From: Turritopsis dohrnii
Lineage: Eukaryota > Cnidaria > Hydrozoa > Anthoathecata > Oceaniidae
Length of the DNA: 64,000 nucleotides
Reading direction: 5' to 3'
NCBI GenBank assembly: GCA_027922465.2
Contig: BQMF02000201.1
Location: 620,001 to 684,000 of the forward strand
The position numbers and the translations under genes are program-made. Below are positions 12,203-24,760 of the stretch, in pieces. Below the pieces are notes generated by a model. The model searched no databases. It was not told where the DNA came from and worked only from the letters and a program-made list of their open reading frames with translations. Numbering within the stretch: position 1 is the stretch's first letter; each line of letters begins with the position of its first letter.

Positions 12203-13927
12203 GATGCTCTCTGCACTGTCGGTTAAACCGGTTCTCAGGAGGCGTTTTTAAGACAAAAAAAATTATTAAAAATAATACTCATTAGCACTCGAATTTTTTT
12301 TTGTGTGAAGTTTATAAAATTTTTAGTTTAAACAGATCTTTAACTGGTAATTAACATCAGAAACTCATCTATACTTAGGTCACTTACAAGAAGAAGTTAT
12401 AGAGCTTTTTCGAAATAGACATACATCTACTGACCAGTGAACTTTGCAAATTTTGATATAAATAACAATGTTGAATCATTTAATATATTTGAATAAGTTC
12501 TTCATCCCAAACATTATTTCATGAGAATCTTCTCTCACCACTGCACTGTTGTATTATTGTTGTTTATGTATTATCTTCATAGTTTGTTTTTACTTTTTGT
12601 GTGCCTTTATTGGCTATTTATATTTTCTTTTGTGGAAGATTGAACCTCAATACACTCAAGTTTTAATTTTCTGCTTCTGCTTCTGGATGTGTCTCCAAAA
12701 TATAAACCACAGCTCGTTACAAAGACAAAATCCACACAACACCACACGAATTTTGCAATCTCCCTTTTATCATTCAAGGTTTTCGAATGTAATAACCTTG
12801 ATAACGAATAAAATCTTTATCAATCAGAAACACCGTCTTTCCAGAATGCTGTTGAAGTCAGCCTTGTAAACAACTAAGTTTTGCAGAAATGAGCTCGAGT
12901 GAACTCGACGAACTATATTTGGTCTCTATATTGGTTGCAATGTGACTATATAAAAAACTGAATGCACGAGACAAAATTTCTTCGGGCCACCTCTTATAAA
13001 AATTACACAGATTTTGTGTAATTTTCATGTCACGTGACCAGCGTTCGCCAGGGTCTTCTTTGCCGCTATCCGTATATCGAAAAGGCAAGAGACCCTGGGT
13101 TCGAGGTTGCGTTCAAGCTTATGGATGATCTTGACAAGAAGCAGACATATGGATGTGGCACACTGAGAAAAGGCCGTGCTCAGCTCCCTTCTGAATTTGA
13201 AAACGCGAAACTTGATGTTGGAGACGCCATTTACCGAAAGCGTAATAACACTGTTGCCGTTCATTGGAAAGACAAAAGAGATGTTTTCTGTCTCTCCACA
13301 TTCCATGCTCCTGGGGAAACACTGGTCGACAGGTATGCTGGTGAGGTGACAAAACCAAATATTGTTTGCGAATACAATAAGTATATGGGCGGTGTTGATA
13401 AATTAGATCAATTTTTATCCTACTACACATTGTGCAGAAAATCGTCAAAATGGTGGAAAAAGGTTTTCTTCCGTCTTTTAGAATTGTGTGTCGTGAATGC
13501 TTTCTGTATTTATAATGCTAAACATCCCAAGTTCAAAGAGTCAAGGAGATCTCATCAAAAATTTAGAGAAGCCCTAATTTATGAGCTAATCCAACCACTG
13601 ATCAACAAGAGAGATCAAGAAGAAGCAAACAGCAACGCTACAATCCCAGAGAACAGACCGGTCAAGCGCAAAACTGTTTCAAGCACAAGGCTGAAAGGGA
13701 AACATTACAGCTCTGAGACTGAAAGACGAAAAAAATGTACTGTATGTGCTTATCAAATCAAACAAAAAACTGGAAAAAGACGTGACACTAAAACACGTAA
13801 TTTCTGCGAAAAATGTAATGTTCATGTATGCAAGAAATGCTTCAAGAAATTTCACACTACTGTAAATCTCAAAAAAAAAATGACAGTAGAAACGTTGATA
13901 ACTAAGATTGGTTTATTTTCTTGTTGA
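9066..13927 (+). pseudogene. piggyBac transposase (PGBD-like), broken
   Basis: Exon 1 (9066-9302) gives an acidic N-terminus, then a GTAAGT donor; the acceptor is at 9476 and exon 2 starts at 9477 in phase 0. A lysine-rich linker follows. Around 9824-9866 the frame must shift by one base in A-runs to reach the conserved part. From about 9870: SPLECLRLFL, WHDLTVEELLAFFAIILAMG, RFKQILRYLHLSNN, RQLSIDEQMIG (first Asp region), all piggyBac signatures. Near 10480-10495 a deletion plus frameshift removes part of the catalytic core. The frame then runs NYVVYFENFYTSF into the 9-bp target site and resumes beyond the nested element (13119) with LMDDLDKKQTYGCGTLRKGR, YMGGVDKLDQ (third Asp), SKWWKKVFFRLLE and a C-terminal Cys/His zinc finger (CTVC...CEKCNVHVCKKC...H), stop at 13925. 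Not functional as it stands. Confidence 0.9.
10643..13109. mobile_element. 2.47-kb long-TIR element with 9-bp target duplication (Mutator-like)
   Basis: Inserted in the piggyBac transposase frame. Target duplication CGTTCAAGC at 10634-10642 and 13110-13118. Inverted termini begin CAACCTCGAACCCAGGGTCT and continue for roughly 65 bp through GATAGCGGCAAAGAAG. Removing the element and one 9-mer restores the transposase reading frame across the junction. A 9-bp duplication with long TIRs is typical of Mutator-like elements; that assignment is inference because no transposase was seen inside. The interior (about 10.8-12.9 kb) is AT-rich, with a poly(A) run at 12177-12202 and no supported gene. A related single end lies at about 28836-28904. 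Confidence 0.85.
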
Positions 13928-15462
13928 TATATTATATATTTTATGTGTTTAGGTGGTTATGATAGGGTTTTTTTGGTAAAAATTTCTAAAGAATTTATGT
14001 TCCAGTCAGAATTTTCACAATGTTATGGGATATTTTTTACAATATTTTCTTATTTTTTCTAGGAACATCGGTTGCCATGGCAACAAAATGTATAAAAAAA
14101 ACCTATTTTTAGTAGTTCTGGTAATTGCATTTCAGAAACATAAAGTGATTACAAAGTTTTACCAGTTATTGCCAAATAACAAAGCGGATACCTCTCTCAA
14201 ACCAAAAATCACGCGAAAACTGGTCAATTTTTTTATTTTACGCTTTTGAGAGTTACTTGACAGCGACAAAAGATTTTTCATCTCTTTTTTTTGTATTTGT
14301 CTTCAACATATTGTAGATAACAAAAAAGTATGTTTTGATGGGCTATATGGAGTAAATTGTTACAATATTTCTTAGAATATCTGAAATTTTCCTAAAAAAT
14401 CACATTTCTGGCTACCATTTTACATTATTTAATGGCTAACACTAGTTTCCATGGCAACAACAAAAAAATTTCATTTATGTCATTTGATAGATATTTTTAT
14501 TAGCTTTCAGAATATATATAGTTTTATAGGGTTATCTTTTCCATGTCAAGATTTATATTACTTTAAATTACTATGTGTACAAAATTTCTGAAAAAGTCCA
14601 AAATCAAAAAGACCGCCAAAGGGTTAAATGACTGTGCAATGAAACTATCCTACAAAAAATAAGCGTTGTTGGCTGTATTTTTCTTAAGTTTATATTTTAT
14701 CGCGTTTATGCATATTTTGTGTTATGGTAATCGTTTACGTACTATGCCTAGGTATATAACTTTGGCTGTATGATTTTATTTGTCACTTTTTATCTTCTGT
14801 GTAAATTTTTGTTCTTAGTTATTGTTTTTAGGATAGATGCGTACTTGAATTTCCTTTTTTTTGTTTTTTGTTTTGTTTTTATTTTATTTTCGGTATTACA
14901 ATTGAAATATTATTCTTTTAGGCAATAATTAAAAAAGCACAAAGAAATGAAACTCATGGTTTTAATCATGATGTTGATGGTTTTGGGAAGAACTAAATAT
15001 ATCATTTCAAAAATTCATTAATGGTTGCAGTCCAGTAGTAACTTTTGAACAAAAGAAAAAGTTGGAAGGTATCATTTTTGTAATATTATTCAATGTTTGG
15101 TTTTGTATGTCTGGGTAAACGGTTCTGTGTTATATATTGCGTTTTTTTACATTAAAGTTACTTCTCTTCTGCGTATGAATATATATTCTGAGCCATGTTG
15201 CTATTTGTTTCTGTTTTAAATTTTCTGAATGTAAGAAATGAATTAAAAAATTAATGCCTGAAAAGAAACTTTTGCAAGAGTTAAATTCTGCGACACGACG
15301 CATACTGAACAAGGGTGGCGAGCGACGCCGCCTGGGATGTTTTTGAGTTGCGATTCTATGATTTATTTTTTCGTCATGGGGTACGTACACGCAGGGAATG
15401 GTGGATTTGACCTAATGTTTTCGAAGTTAAGTTCGGTAAAACGTTTTTACCCGGGATACTAG

Positions 15463-17970
15463 TCTTATTATACTAATTCGCATTTGTGCATACCACTTTT
15501 ATTTTAGAGAGTGATATATTTGATTTTTTTTCACGGTCAAATCCTTCTTATTTTTTCCCTTTTTGTCGTAAAACCACGTAGAAGCGAGAACACTTTTTTT
15601 GATTTTCCGCGATTAGTATATGCTCCTCGGTTTTGTTATTTTTGGTATGCGCAGTGGAAATCAGCCGAAAAACGTCTTTGGAGGAGTGCGAGCAATGGAA
15701 TTTCTTCGTTCGCAATTTGTCAACGATCATTTCGTGAGCAAGAAACTTCGCGAAGAAGACGTGTTTCTTTTTGTATACGAATATTTTAATTTAAATTTGA
15801 TTGTTTTAGGCAGCACTGACGAAGAAACACAGGTTTGTATGCACGAAGGTATTGTTATTATTATAAAACGTTTTATTATCGTGTTTATTGCTAAACTTTT
15901 ACTCTTATTAATAAAACAACACGGGTAGCAAGTGAGTTAGTTATTTGTTTACAATGAAAAATCATATTTAGATATACAGAAGAAGTGCAGTGAAGTTTTT
16001 AAAAGATAAGCTGCAGAAAGATCGAACGATTAATAAAAGAACAGGCAGCAGCATGTGTGTAAGTGATTAGTTAGCAGGTAGCACACATGCGTACGTAGGT
16101 GAGTTTTTGAACAGATGTTTGTTTTTTTTTATATAGGTTTTTTCAGATGAAAACCAAACGAAGAACGAGTGGAAGAAAGTCGTGCTATTTTTACGAATTT
16201 CTTTTTATAGTTATCAAATAGTTATGGGAGTGCAGCAGTACAGAAGTAGTGTAGATGAAGTTGAAGAAAGGATGATGTTTATTTACATTGGTGAAAATGG
16301 TTTTACTTTTTTTCGGTGGAAAATTGTTTGGAAAAGATATAAAGTAATATACGTAAGTACATGAGTCAAACGGATTTAATAAATACAGCGTTAAAAGAGA
16401 ATAAAAACAGAGTTAAAACGATCAGATCATAAAGATGCAGGTCCTACACGAGCAGTTACTGATTTGTTTTGGTAACGAACTGTTCCTTATTTTATTTATT
16501 TCAAAATGGCTCCACAGTTATGAAGTTACGAAGAAAGCATTTTTATGTCTTTCACTGTATAAAAATGGTAGTGAAATCGCAGTAGAAAACAAATAGAAAG
16601 TGTATGTTTACAATAGGAAAGTATGCTGGAAAGTTAATCGAGTGTTATTAATTTGTTTACAGGTATGAAATATAGAAAGTAAAAGAGTTTAGAAGTGTTT
16701 GATAATGGCTACAGAACATGATCAATATTGTTGTTTACTATCATGATGATGTGAATTGGTATTGAAAGGTAAAGTTAAAATAGTATCTATTTAGTTAAAA
16801 CACAGTTAGTATCAGTGGATAAATAAAGGATAAGAGGGATGTTTACTGTTGTGTTTTGAATTTTCCAGCGCAGAGGAGGAGCTTTGAACTGGAAATAAAA
16901 AATGGCTCCACGAATGTTTTCATATGTTAAAAATTTTTCAGCTATACTAATTCTGTCATTACGTTTGTGTTTTTAATTATTATTTTTAAGGTTAATATAT
17001 TTTCAAAGTTTCTTTTACTTTGTTTTGTTTTTCTTTAGATTTCGTCATAGCATGATTAGGTTTTTTGTATGTTTTTTGAATGTTTTCATCTGTTAAGTAG
17101 AAATGAGAGAAGAATGGATTATGTAATTTAAATGACTGTGCAATGAAACTATCCTACAAAAAATAAGCGTTGTTGGCTGTATTTTTCTTAAGTTTATATT
17201 TTATCGCGTTTATGCATATTCTGTGTTATGGTAATCGTTTACGTACTATGCCTAGGTATATAACTTTGGCTGTATGATTTTATTTGTCACTTTTTATCTT
17301 CTGTGTAAATTTTTGTTCTTAGTTATTGTTTTTAGGATAAATGCGTACTTGAATTTCCTTTTTTTTTTTTTTTGTTTTTTGTTTTGTTTTTTTTATTTTC
17401 GGTATTACAATTGAAATATTATTCTTTTAGGCAATAATAAAAAAAGCACAAAGAAATGAAACTCATGGTTTTAATCATGATGTTGATGGTTTTGGGAAGA
17501 ACTAAATATATCATTTCAAAAATTCATTAATGGTTGCAGTCCAGTAGTAACTTTTGAACAAAAGAAAAAGTTGGAAGGTATCATTTTTGTAATATTATTC
17601 AATGTTTGGTTTTGTATGTCTGGGTTAACGGTTCTGAGTTATATATTGCGTTTTTTACATTAAAGTTACTTCTCTTCTGCGTATGAATATATATTCTGAG
17701 CCATGTTGCTATTTGTTTCTGTTTTAAATTTTCTGAATGTAAGAAATGAATTAAAAAATTAATGCCTGAAAAGAAACTTTTGCAAGAGTTAAATTCTGCG
17801 ACACAACGCATACTGAACAAGGGTGGCGAGCGACGCGGCCTGGGATGTTTTTGAGTTGCGATTCTATGATTTATTTTTTCAACATGGGGTACGTACACGC
17901 AGGGAATGGTGGATTTGACCTAATGTTTTCGAAGTTAAGTTCGGTAAAAAGTTTTTACCCGGGATACTAG
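15463..17970 (+). mobile_element. long Helitron 6, uninterrupted paralogue of element 5
   Basis: 2.5 kb, joined at CTAG|TC on both sides. It starts TCTTATTATACTAATTCGC and ends in hairpin GGTAAAAA-g-TTTTTACC, then CGGGATACTAG. Nearly base-for-base the same as element 5 except for small indels, and without the piggyBac insertion (TTAA at 17128-17131 intact). No helicase gene. Confidence 0.8.
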
Positions 17971-18448
17971 TCTTATTATACTAATTCGCAATTGTGCATC
18001 CCACTTTTATTTTAGAGAGTGATATATTCAACTAAATTTTACGTAGGATTTCCTATATTGTCCGCGTAAAACCACGTAGAGGTGAGAACGTTTTTCTTCT
18101 CAGTAATGACGTCAGATTCTACTGTATCATTGATTTGACGTCAGGTTTTTTTATCAGTACTGCATGCAACAACTTTTTTACGCTTACACGGGTTCATTTT
18201 CGAAATAAAAACCGGTAAGAAATGTTTTGCCAAAAATGTATGTTGATTGCGGGCGTCGTGCGACACAACACAAGATGAACATGGTCGGCGAGCGACGCCG
18301 CCTTGGCGGCTATACGCGTACGGTTTATATGGTTTATACGCGTACACGGGATTTAAATAAAGGGATCATTTTCGAAATAAAAACCGGTAAGAAATGTTTT
18401 GCCTGCATGTTGATCGTTGGCGGCGTGCGACGACGCCTTGGCGTCTAG
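17971..18448 (+). mobile_element. non-autonomous Helitron 7 (type a 3' end)
   Basis: The 5' end is of the common type; the body is as in elements 1, 2, 19 and 20. It contains an internal extra hairpin region (GGCGAGCGACGCCGCC near 18290) resembling an older 3' end, so it may be a fusion of two type a elements. It ends in the hairpin and GGCGTCTAG. Confidence 0.7.
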
Positions 18449-18866
18449 TCTATCTATATATACTAATTCGCGTTGTGCATACCACTTTTATTTTAGAGAG
18501 TGACATATTTGTTTAATTTTTACGGTCAAATCCTTCTTATATTTTCCCTTTTTGTCGTAAAACCACGTAGAGTCGAGAACACTTTTTTTGATTTATCGTG
18601 ATTAGTATGTGCTCCTCCGTTTTGTTATTTTTGGTTTGCACAGTGGAAAGCAGCCGAAAAACGTCTTTGGAGGAGTGCGAGCAATGCAATTTCTTCGTTC
18701 GAAATTTGTCAACGATCATTTCGTGAGCAAGAAACTTCGCGAAGAAGACGTGTTTCTTTTTGTTTACGAATATTTCAATTTAAATTTGATTGTTTTAGGC
18801 AGCAAATCGACGAAAGAACTGACGAAGAAACACAGGTTTGTATGCACGAAGGTATTGTTATTATTA

Positions 18867-19991
18867 CTAGCATGTAGCTTTAGCTAAAAAATGCCCCCGC
18901 GCTCAAGCATTCCAATGTGTACACACAGCAAGCTATACATTGCAAGCTATACAACGGAAACAAAAACAAATTTTTGTCCGAAAACTCAAAAAAATCCAGA
19001 TGAATGTTTTTGCAAGTCTTTACACAGAAACAAATATATACATTTAAACTTTTGTTAACATTGTATAAACTAAACACAATAAAAACAAGAAGAATTGCGA
19101 GCATGATCATTTCGAAATGGGAGATCCGATTTGAAAACTCCTTGACGGATGGTCTTCACGGTTTTTCACTTACGTTGTAATTGAGTTAAACTTTCTTTAG
19201 GATAACTTTTTTTTATTGGTGCTAATATACCTTTCAAAAAGTGTAATAAAGGCTTAACAAGTAATATCAGAAAGTATTTGCTACAAACAAAAGAAATGTG
19301 TGAACTGAAACCATGGATACGTATTTTATAATCAAAACAAGATTTGTTAAAAAAATTCTGTAAGAGCCAAAAGAAAAAAAACAAACTTTTTAAAAAAAAA
19401 AATCAAAGCAAAAAATCCATTAGAAATCTGCGTTTTAAACTTTGATTCAAAACAAAAAGTAGCCAATGTTTATAAAAGAAAACAACAAGAAAATGTAAAA
19501 AGCTTTTACTGATCATGATCACACACTAGTATGATTAGGTTTGGCGCGAGGTGGACAGTTAAAATAGAAAAACACGAAAAAAGACAATTTGTAACATAGC
19601 TTCTTGCATACACAGAAATCCAATTAAAATCTTTGCCAAAAATTAGTGCGTTGAACAAAGTTTATTGAATGAAGTATTTAGAGCTAAAACATATATACAA
19701 AAATAAAATGTATGGTTGGCAAAATTTCAGATTTCAAGCTGTGCTTCAAAATCCTTGTCGTTCACTTCACTAAAAAAACACAAAAGTAACACGAAAAATG
19801 TCTAAGAAATTTTAGCATACGATCTTCCTAAATAACATAGTATAATAAACATAGTATAATAAAATAATAAATTAGGAAAGAGATACGAAAAAACATTCTG
19901 TCTCTCCCACTTACAGTACCATGCTTTGAAACGGAAAAAAAGCAAAGTCAGCTAATAATTGTATTCCACCGTGTAACGTCAACACGAAAGT

Positions 19992-20074
<83 letters not shown>

Positions 20075-20149
20075 AATCGGAAACTGACATTCGCCTATCT
20101 CGTGAAACTACTATGCCTCCTCGCTCGCTTACGCTCGCTGCGGGGGCAA
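18867..20149 (-). mobile_element. reverse-oriented Helitron-like insertion
   Basis: Compared with elements 5 and 6, 1.28 kb is inserted between A and T with no target duplication. Read on the minus strand it ends TTTAGCTAAAGCTACATGCTAG before T: a TAGC/GCTA hairpin a few bases before CTAG. It begins TTGCCCCCGCAGCGAGCG, where a Helitron would normally have TC. No gene was seen. It contains a GAT microsatellite. A second CTAG end of this kind lies at 50799. Confidence 0.55.
19994..20069. repeat. (GAT)n microsatellite
   Basis: About 25 almost perfect GAT units inside the reverse-oriented insertion. Confidence 0.95.
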
Positions 20150-21899
20150 TAAAACGTTTTATTATCGGGTAGCACGTGTAAGTGAGTTAGTTGTTTGTTT
20201 ACAATGTTTGTTTAGATATACAGAAGAAGTGCAGTGAAGTTTTTAAAAATTAGCTGCAGAAAGATCGAACGAACAAAAGGTATTATTATAAAGCTTTTAT
20301 TTTATTTTCATAAAAGAATAAGTTAGGTATATGCATTTGTATTTAAATGTATTTAAATGTTTGTTTACGTTTTAGTTATCAAATATCGCTATACAGAAGA
20401 AAGTGTAGTGAAGAAATGCAGAACAAAATGATGTTTATTTACACAGTAAGGAATGGTTTTAATTTAGTTTTGAAAGATTAAATACTATAGCTTTGAATAG
20501 ATATCTTATTATATGAGTTCTTTCGTTTAGTCGAATCGAAGACGAGAGTAATTTGTTTTGGTAACGCGCGCTATTATTATTTTTATAGTTAGCAAAGAAG
20601 ATTTGATTTGATTTATTTATTTACTGATCAATTAAAAATGGTCCCACAGCTATGACTGTTTTCCTTTCTCATGGCTGTGGAAGTAGGGAACGTGTTGTGC
20701 TGTAAAATTGTATCTATTGACGATGTTTGATGCTTTGTCTGCGTGCCTTTCTGCCAGCCATTTATGCCTTTTGTTTTGGTTTGCTTAAATATGGTTGCAG
20801 TAGTAGTAAGTATTGTAGCTGTTCTTTACTGAAATCTTTTTCTTTTAGGTCAGAAAAGAAAAAGTGTAGCTATTTATAAACGAAATTTATAAATGTATAA
20901 ATGAAACACATGGTATGTTGAGAAGGTTATTTAAGAGAAGAATGGATTATGTATTTCATTGCGATTGTACTACAAAAAAGAAGCATTGCTGGGGTATATT
21001 TTTCTTCAGTTTATATTTGTTTACGGCATTCATTATTTTGTGTTATGTTAACTGCTACATACATACTTGCTAGGTATATAAGTTTAGCATTATGTTTTTA
21101 TTTGTTGCTTTTAATATCTTCTGGGTATTCAATTATGGTTTTGGTCAAAGTAGGGCATTTTGTTGTTTCAATTATTTTTATTAATTTGATGTTTGGTTGT
21201 GTATGCCAGGTAAAAGTCTTCATTCTGTTCAGTTCCAGTGTTGAGTGAACCCATATTGACTCACAGTATCGGTTGACTTTATAGACCAAATTTTGTTTTT
21301 AATTGTTATCTTTAGGATAAATGCGTACTTGAATTTTCTTTTTGTTTTTTCTTTCTTTTTGTTTTATTTTTTATTTCAATATTGTTATAGCATGATTAGG
21401 TTTTCGGTATTACAATTCAAGTATTAATTTTTTAGGTAATAATAAAAAAAGCATAAAGAAATGAAACTCATGGTTTTAATCATGACGTTGATGGTTTTGG
21501 GAAGAACAGACTACATATCATTTCAAAAATTCATTAATGGTTGCAGTCGAGTAATAACTTTGGAACAAAAGAAAAAGTTGGAAGGTATCAATTTGTTTTG
21601 AATTAACATTTTGTAATGTTTGGTTTCGTATGTCTGGGTAAACAGTTCTGTGTTATATATTGCCATTTTTTTACATTAAAGTTACTTCTCTTCTGCGTAT
21701 AGATATATTTTGCAACTTTTGCAAATTTTGCAACACAACGCATACTGAACATGGGTGGCGAGCGACGCCGCCTGGGATGTTTTTGAGTTGCGATTCTATG
21801 ATTCATTTTTTCGTCACGGGGTACGTACACGGGAATGGTGGATTTGACCTAATGTTTTCGAAGTTAAGTTCGGTAAAAAGTTTTTACCCGGGATACTAG

Positions 21900-22843
21900 T
21901 CTTCTATATATTAATAGCCGATTCTCTGTCTGTCTGTCTGTTTGTTTGTTTGTAAGTCACGCAAAATGGTAGATTGAGTTGTGAGCGAAATTATTTCTTT
22001 TTTTGTGTGCGACGTGAGTTCGAAGCAAATACATTGCAACCCCAATCGAACGTGACTTTTTTTGGCTGATGAACTAATAGGAATAACGTTTTGTTTTTAT
22101 TATTACTGTTAGTTTTATATTCCACGTTGACTTGGCTTTGAAAACAGTACATCAACTAAATACAAAGAAACTAACTGATTAAACAGTTTGGACAAAAAGC
22201 AGCAGTGGCAGAACGTGGCAGCATGTTCGGTTTGTCACTAACTCTTGCCTGACTGTCTGAGACGGGTGAACTTTCTTTTTGAGCAATCAAAATGTTTAAA
22301 AACCGATAGGTAAAAAAAGAGTATCATAAAACAAAATGTTTTTTTTTTTTGCTTTTGTCGTAATAGTTGTCTTAATTTCTTTTAATCGATTTCTTTTAAT
22401 CTATTTTAATCTGATCGAACGTTTTTTTTTTATTCTCTTTATTCATTTAATACGTGCATTTTTTCTCTCCTCCCGTGTGAACGTTTTAAGAAGAGAAACC
22501 ATTTTCGACCTGTTTGATAGCACCCATGTTTGAGCGCGTAACTTTTTTAAAAAAGCTTTTTTACAAAAGCTAATAAAAAGTGGAAGTTCTTCTTCCTACG
22601 TTTTGAGTGTATTGTTGTACTGATCAACGATTGGTTTTAAAAAATAAATAAGTCACACATAATGAAAAGCCTGAAAAATAGTTAATGTAACACTGATGTA
22701 ACACTGACTGCACACCAGAGGTTGTGACTTCGAATCTTTTCCAAGTTGTATGAGCCGTTTATAAAGTAATTTGCCGTTTATTGATACAGTGATACACAGA
22801 GCAGGTGGATATGGGCGGCGAGCGACGCCGCCTTGGCGGCTAG
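21900..22843 (+). mobile_element. Helitron 9, distinct body, perfect hairpin end
   Basis: Begins TCTTCTATATATTAATAGCCG right after the CTAG of element 8 and ends with a perfect stem GGCGGCG-agcga-CGCCGCC, then TTGGCGGCTAG. The body is unrelated to the other members except at the ends and contains a TGTC/TGTT tetranucleotide run at 21930-21952. No supported gene. Confidence 0.7.
21930..21952. repeat. (TGTC)n(TGTT)n microsatellite
   Basis: Short compound tetranucleotide repeat inside Helitron 9. Confidence 0.85.
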
Positions 22844-23390
22844 TCTACTTATACTAATTCGCGTGCGTGTGTAACACATTTAACTTAGAGAGTGTTTGTT
22901 TTTCTGTTTTTTAATGGTCAAAATCTTCTTAATCGTGGTCATATAGCGGCAGTTCGACCACGCAAGACACATTCACGATTAGTATAATAGCACGTGGCAT
23001 CATTTGACGTCAGTTTTTTTATGATCACGGGGAATCATTGCATTGCATCCCCAATCGAACGCGACGTTTTTGGGGAAATATCTCGAAAACCAATAGCGAT
23101 AACTGACGTTTTGTAGGGTCGGCAACACGGGTGATGGGGTAACGCAACATTTGGGCCTAAATTTTATTTGGTACTGCGGCTATGACGTCATCAAAATCTT
23201 TGATTGATGATATCTCTCCAACGGTTGGTCGTAGCGAAACGATCCCATACATTTTTTTGATCAGTTTTTCGAGCTCTACAACATGGGTACACTTTTGAGT
23301 TGCTATTCTGTGATTTAATTTTTGGTCGCCTATTTTCGACACATCCTTTTTGAAATTATAGCCGTAAAAAACTTTTACGCGAGATACTAG
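22844..23390 (+). mobile_element. non-autonomous Helitron 10 (type c end)
   Basis: TCTACTTATACTAATTCGCG start; body with GGGGAATCATTGCATTGC and GAGCTCTACAACAT blocks; 3' hairpin CGTAAAA-aac-TTTTACG, then CGAGATACTAG. Its 5' end is the empty site for the MITE at 6439. Confidence 0.75.
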
Positions 23391-23960
23391 TCTTATTATA
23401 CTAATCCGCGTAGTGTGTAACACATTTAACTTAGAGAGTGTTGTGTTTTTGTTTTTTTAATGGTCAAAATCTTCTTAATCGTGGTCATATAGCGGCGGTT
23501 CGACCACGCAAGACACATTCACGATTAGTATAATAGCACGTGGCATCATTTGACGTCAGATGTTCTTATGATCACGGGGAGCCATTGCATTGCATCCCCA
23601 ATCGAACGCGACGTTTTTGGGGAAATATCTCGAGAACCAATAGGGATAACTGACGTTTTTTAGGGTTCGCGTTACGGGTAATGCGGTCACGCAACATTTG
23701 GGCCTAAATTTAATTTGGTACTGCGGATATGACGTCATCAAAATCTTTGATTGACGATATCTCTCCAACGGTTGATCGTAGCGAAACGATCCCATACATT
23801 TTTTTGCTCAGTTTTTCAAGCTCTACAACCTGGGTACATTTTCCAGTCCCGATTCCGTAATTGACATTTTCGTCACGGGGTACGCACACGGAAACGCGTC
23901 GTATTTCTGCAGATTCTTTTCGAAATTAAAGTCGTAAAAAACTTTTACGCGAGATACTAG
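23391..23960 (+). mobile_element. non-autonomous Helitron 11 (type c end)
   Basis: A close copy of element 10, joined at CTAG|TC, with the same hairpin and CGAGATACTAG end. Confidence 0.75.
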
Positions 23961-24760
23961 TATTATACTAATTCGCCTTGTGTGTCACACTTTTATTTTA
24001 GAGAGTGATATATTTGTTAAATTTTTACGGTCATCGTCCTCTTATGTGCGCGTAAAACCACGTAGAAGCGGGAGACACTTTTTTCACGATCATTCCAAAA
24101 GCACGTGGCATCATTTGACGTCAGTTTTTTATGATCACGGGGAATCATTGCATTGCATCCCCAATCGAACGCGACGTTTTTGGGGAAATATCTCAAGAAC
24201 CAATAGGGATAACTGACGTTTTTTAGGGTCCGCGATACGGGTGATGGGGTGACGCATCATTTGGGACTAAATTTTATTTGGTGCTGCGGATATGACGTCA
24301 TCAAAACCTTTGATCGACCATATCTCTGCAACGGTTGGTCGTAGCGAAACGATCCCATACATTTTTTTGCTCAGTTTTTCGAGCTCTACAACATGGTTAC
24401 ATTTTTGAGTTGCGATTCTAGGATTTATTTTTTCGTCACGGGGTACGTACACGGGTATGGTATGGTATGGTATGGTGTGGAGTTCACCACAAAAAATCTC
24501 GAGTTGATCAGAATTTTAACTCGATTGCTCAAATTTTACTGTGTGTCGATGTCCCAAAACACGCTGGTTAAACACACACTTAATTTTTATTATAAAGGTT
24601 CATCAACACTGACATATTATATCCTTTTGTTGCTTTTGGAAAGAAGCTTTGTTTATGGATACACTTTCTATATGTGATTCCATGGTTTTTTTTTCGTCAC
24701 CTATTTTCGACACATCCTTCCCGAAAATAAAGCCGTAAAAAGTTTTTACCCGGGATACTA
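23961..24760 (+). mobile_element. non-autonomous Helitron 12, TC lost
   Basis: Begins TATTATACTAATTCGCC (the TC pair is missing after the previous CTAG) and ends with hairpin GTAAAAAGTTTTTAC, CGGGATACTA, then the next TC. It includes a short TATGG pentanucleotide run at 24454-24476 and about 200 bp of unrelated interior. Confidence 0.65.
24454..24476. repeat. (TATGG)n microsatellite
   Basis: Four to five pentanucleotide units within Helitron 12. Confidence 0.85.

Larger units (their letters stand above)
8853..14623 (+). mobile_element. piggyBac transposon with TTAA target duplication
   Basis: Bounded by TTAA (8849-8852 and 14624-14627) and by matching 14-bp inverted ends CCCTTTGGCGGTCT. The paralogous Helitron copy has a single TTAA at 17128-17131 in the same sequence context (GTAATTTAAATGACTG), which is the empty site. 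A palindromic GGGGGGTCAAATTGACCCCC sits just inside the left end. Length 5.77 kb, about 3.3 kb without the nested element at 10643-13109. It encodes the decayed transposase described separately. Confidence 0.93.
7172..15462 (+). mobile_element. long Helitron 5, interrupted by piggyBac
   Basis: Starts A|TCTTATTATACTAATTCGC and ends with the perfect hairpin core (GGTAAAA...TTTTTACC with CCGGGATACTAG) before the next TC. Once the piggyBac insertion (8853-14623) is removed it is about 2.5 kb and nearly identical to element 6 (15463-17970). No RepHel helicase or other Helitron protein was seen, so it is non-autonomous. Conserved short frames at 7330-7590 and 7906-8088 are shared at DNA level with the other long copies and are not supported as genes. 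Confidence 0.75.
18449..21899 (+). mobile_element. long Helitron 8, interrupted by a reverse-oriented element
   Basis: Starts TCTATCTATATATACTAATTC and follows the long type (5 and 6) to 18866. It is then interrupted (18867-20149) and resumes TAAAACGTTTTATTATCGG. The right half is more diverged from elements 5 and 6, with several deletions, but ends in the same GGTAAAAAGTTTTTACCCGGGATACTAG region. Unsupported short frames only. Confidence 0.7.

Noticed and set aside
12549..12869. 106-residue hydrophobic frame in the nested long-TIR element
   Set aside because: Low-complexity, AT-driven, with no transposase motif.
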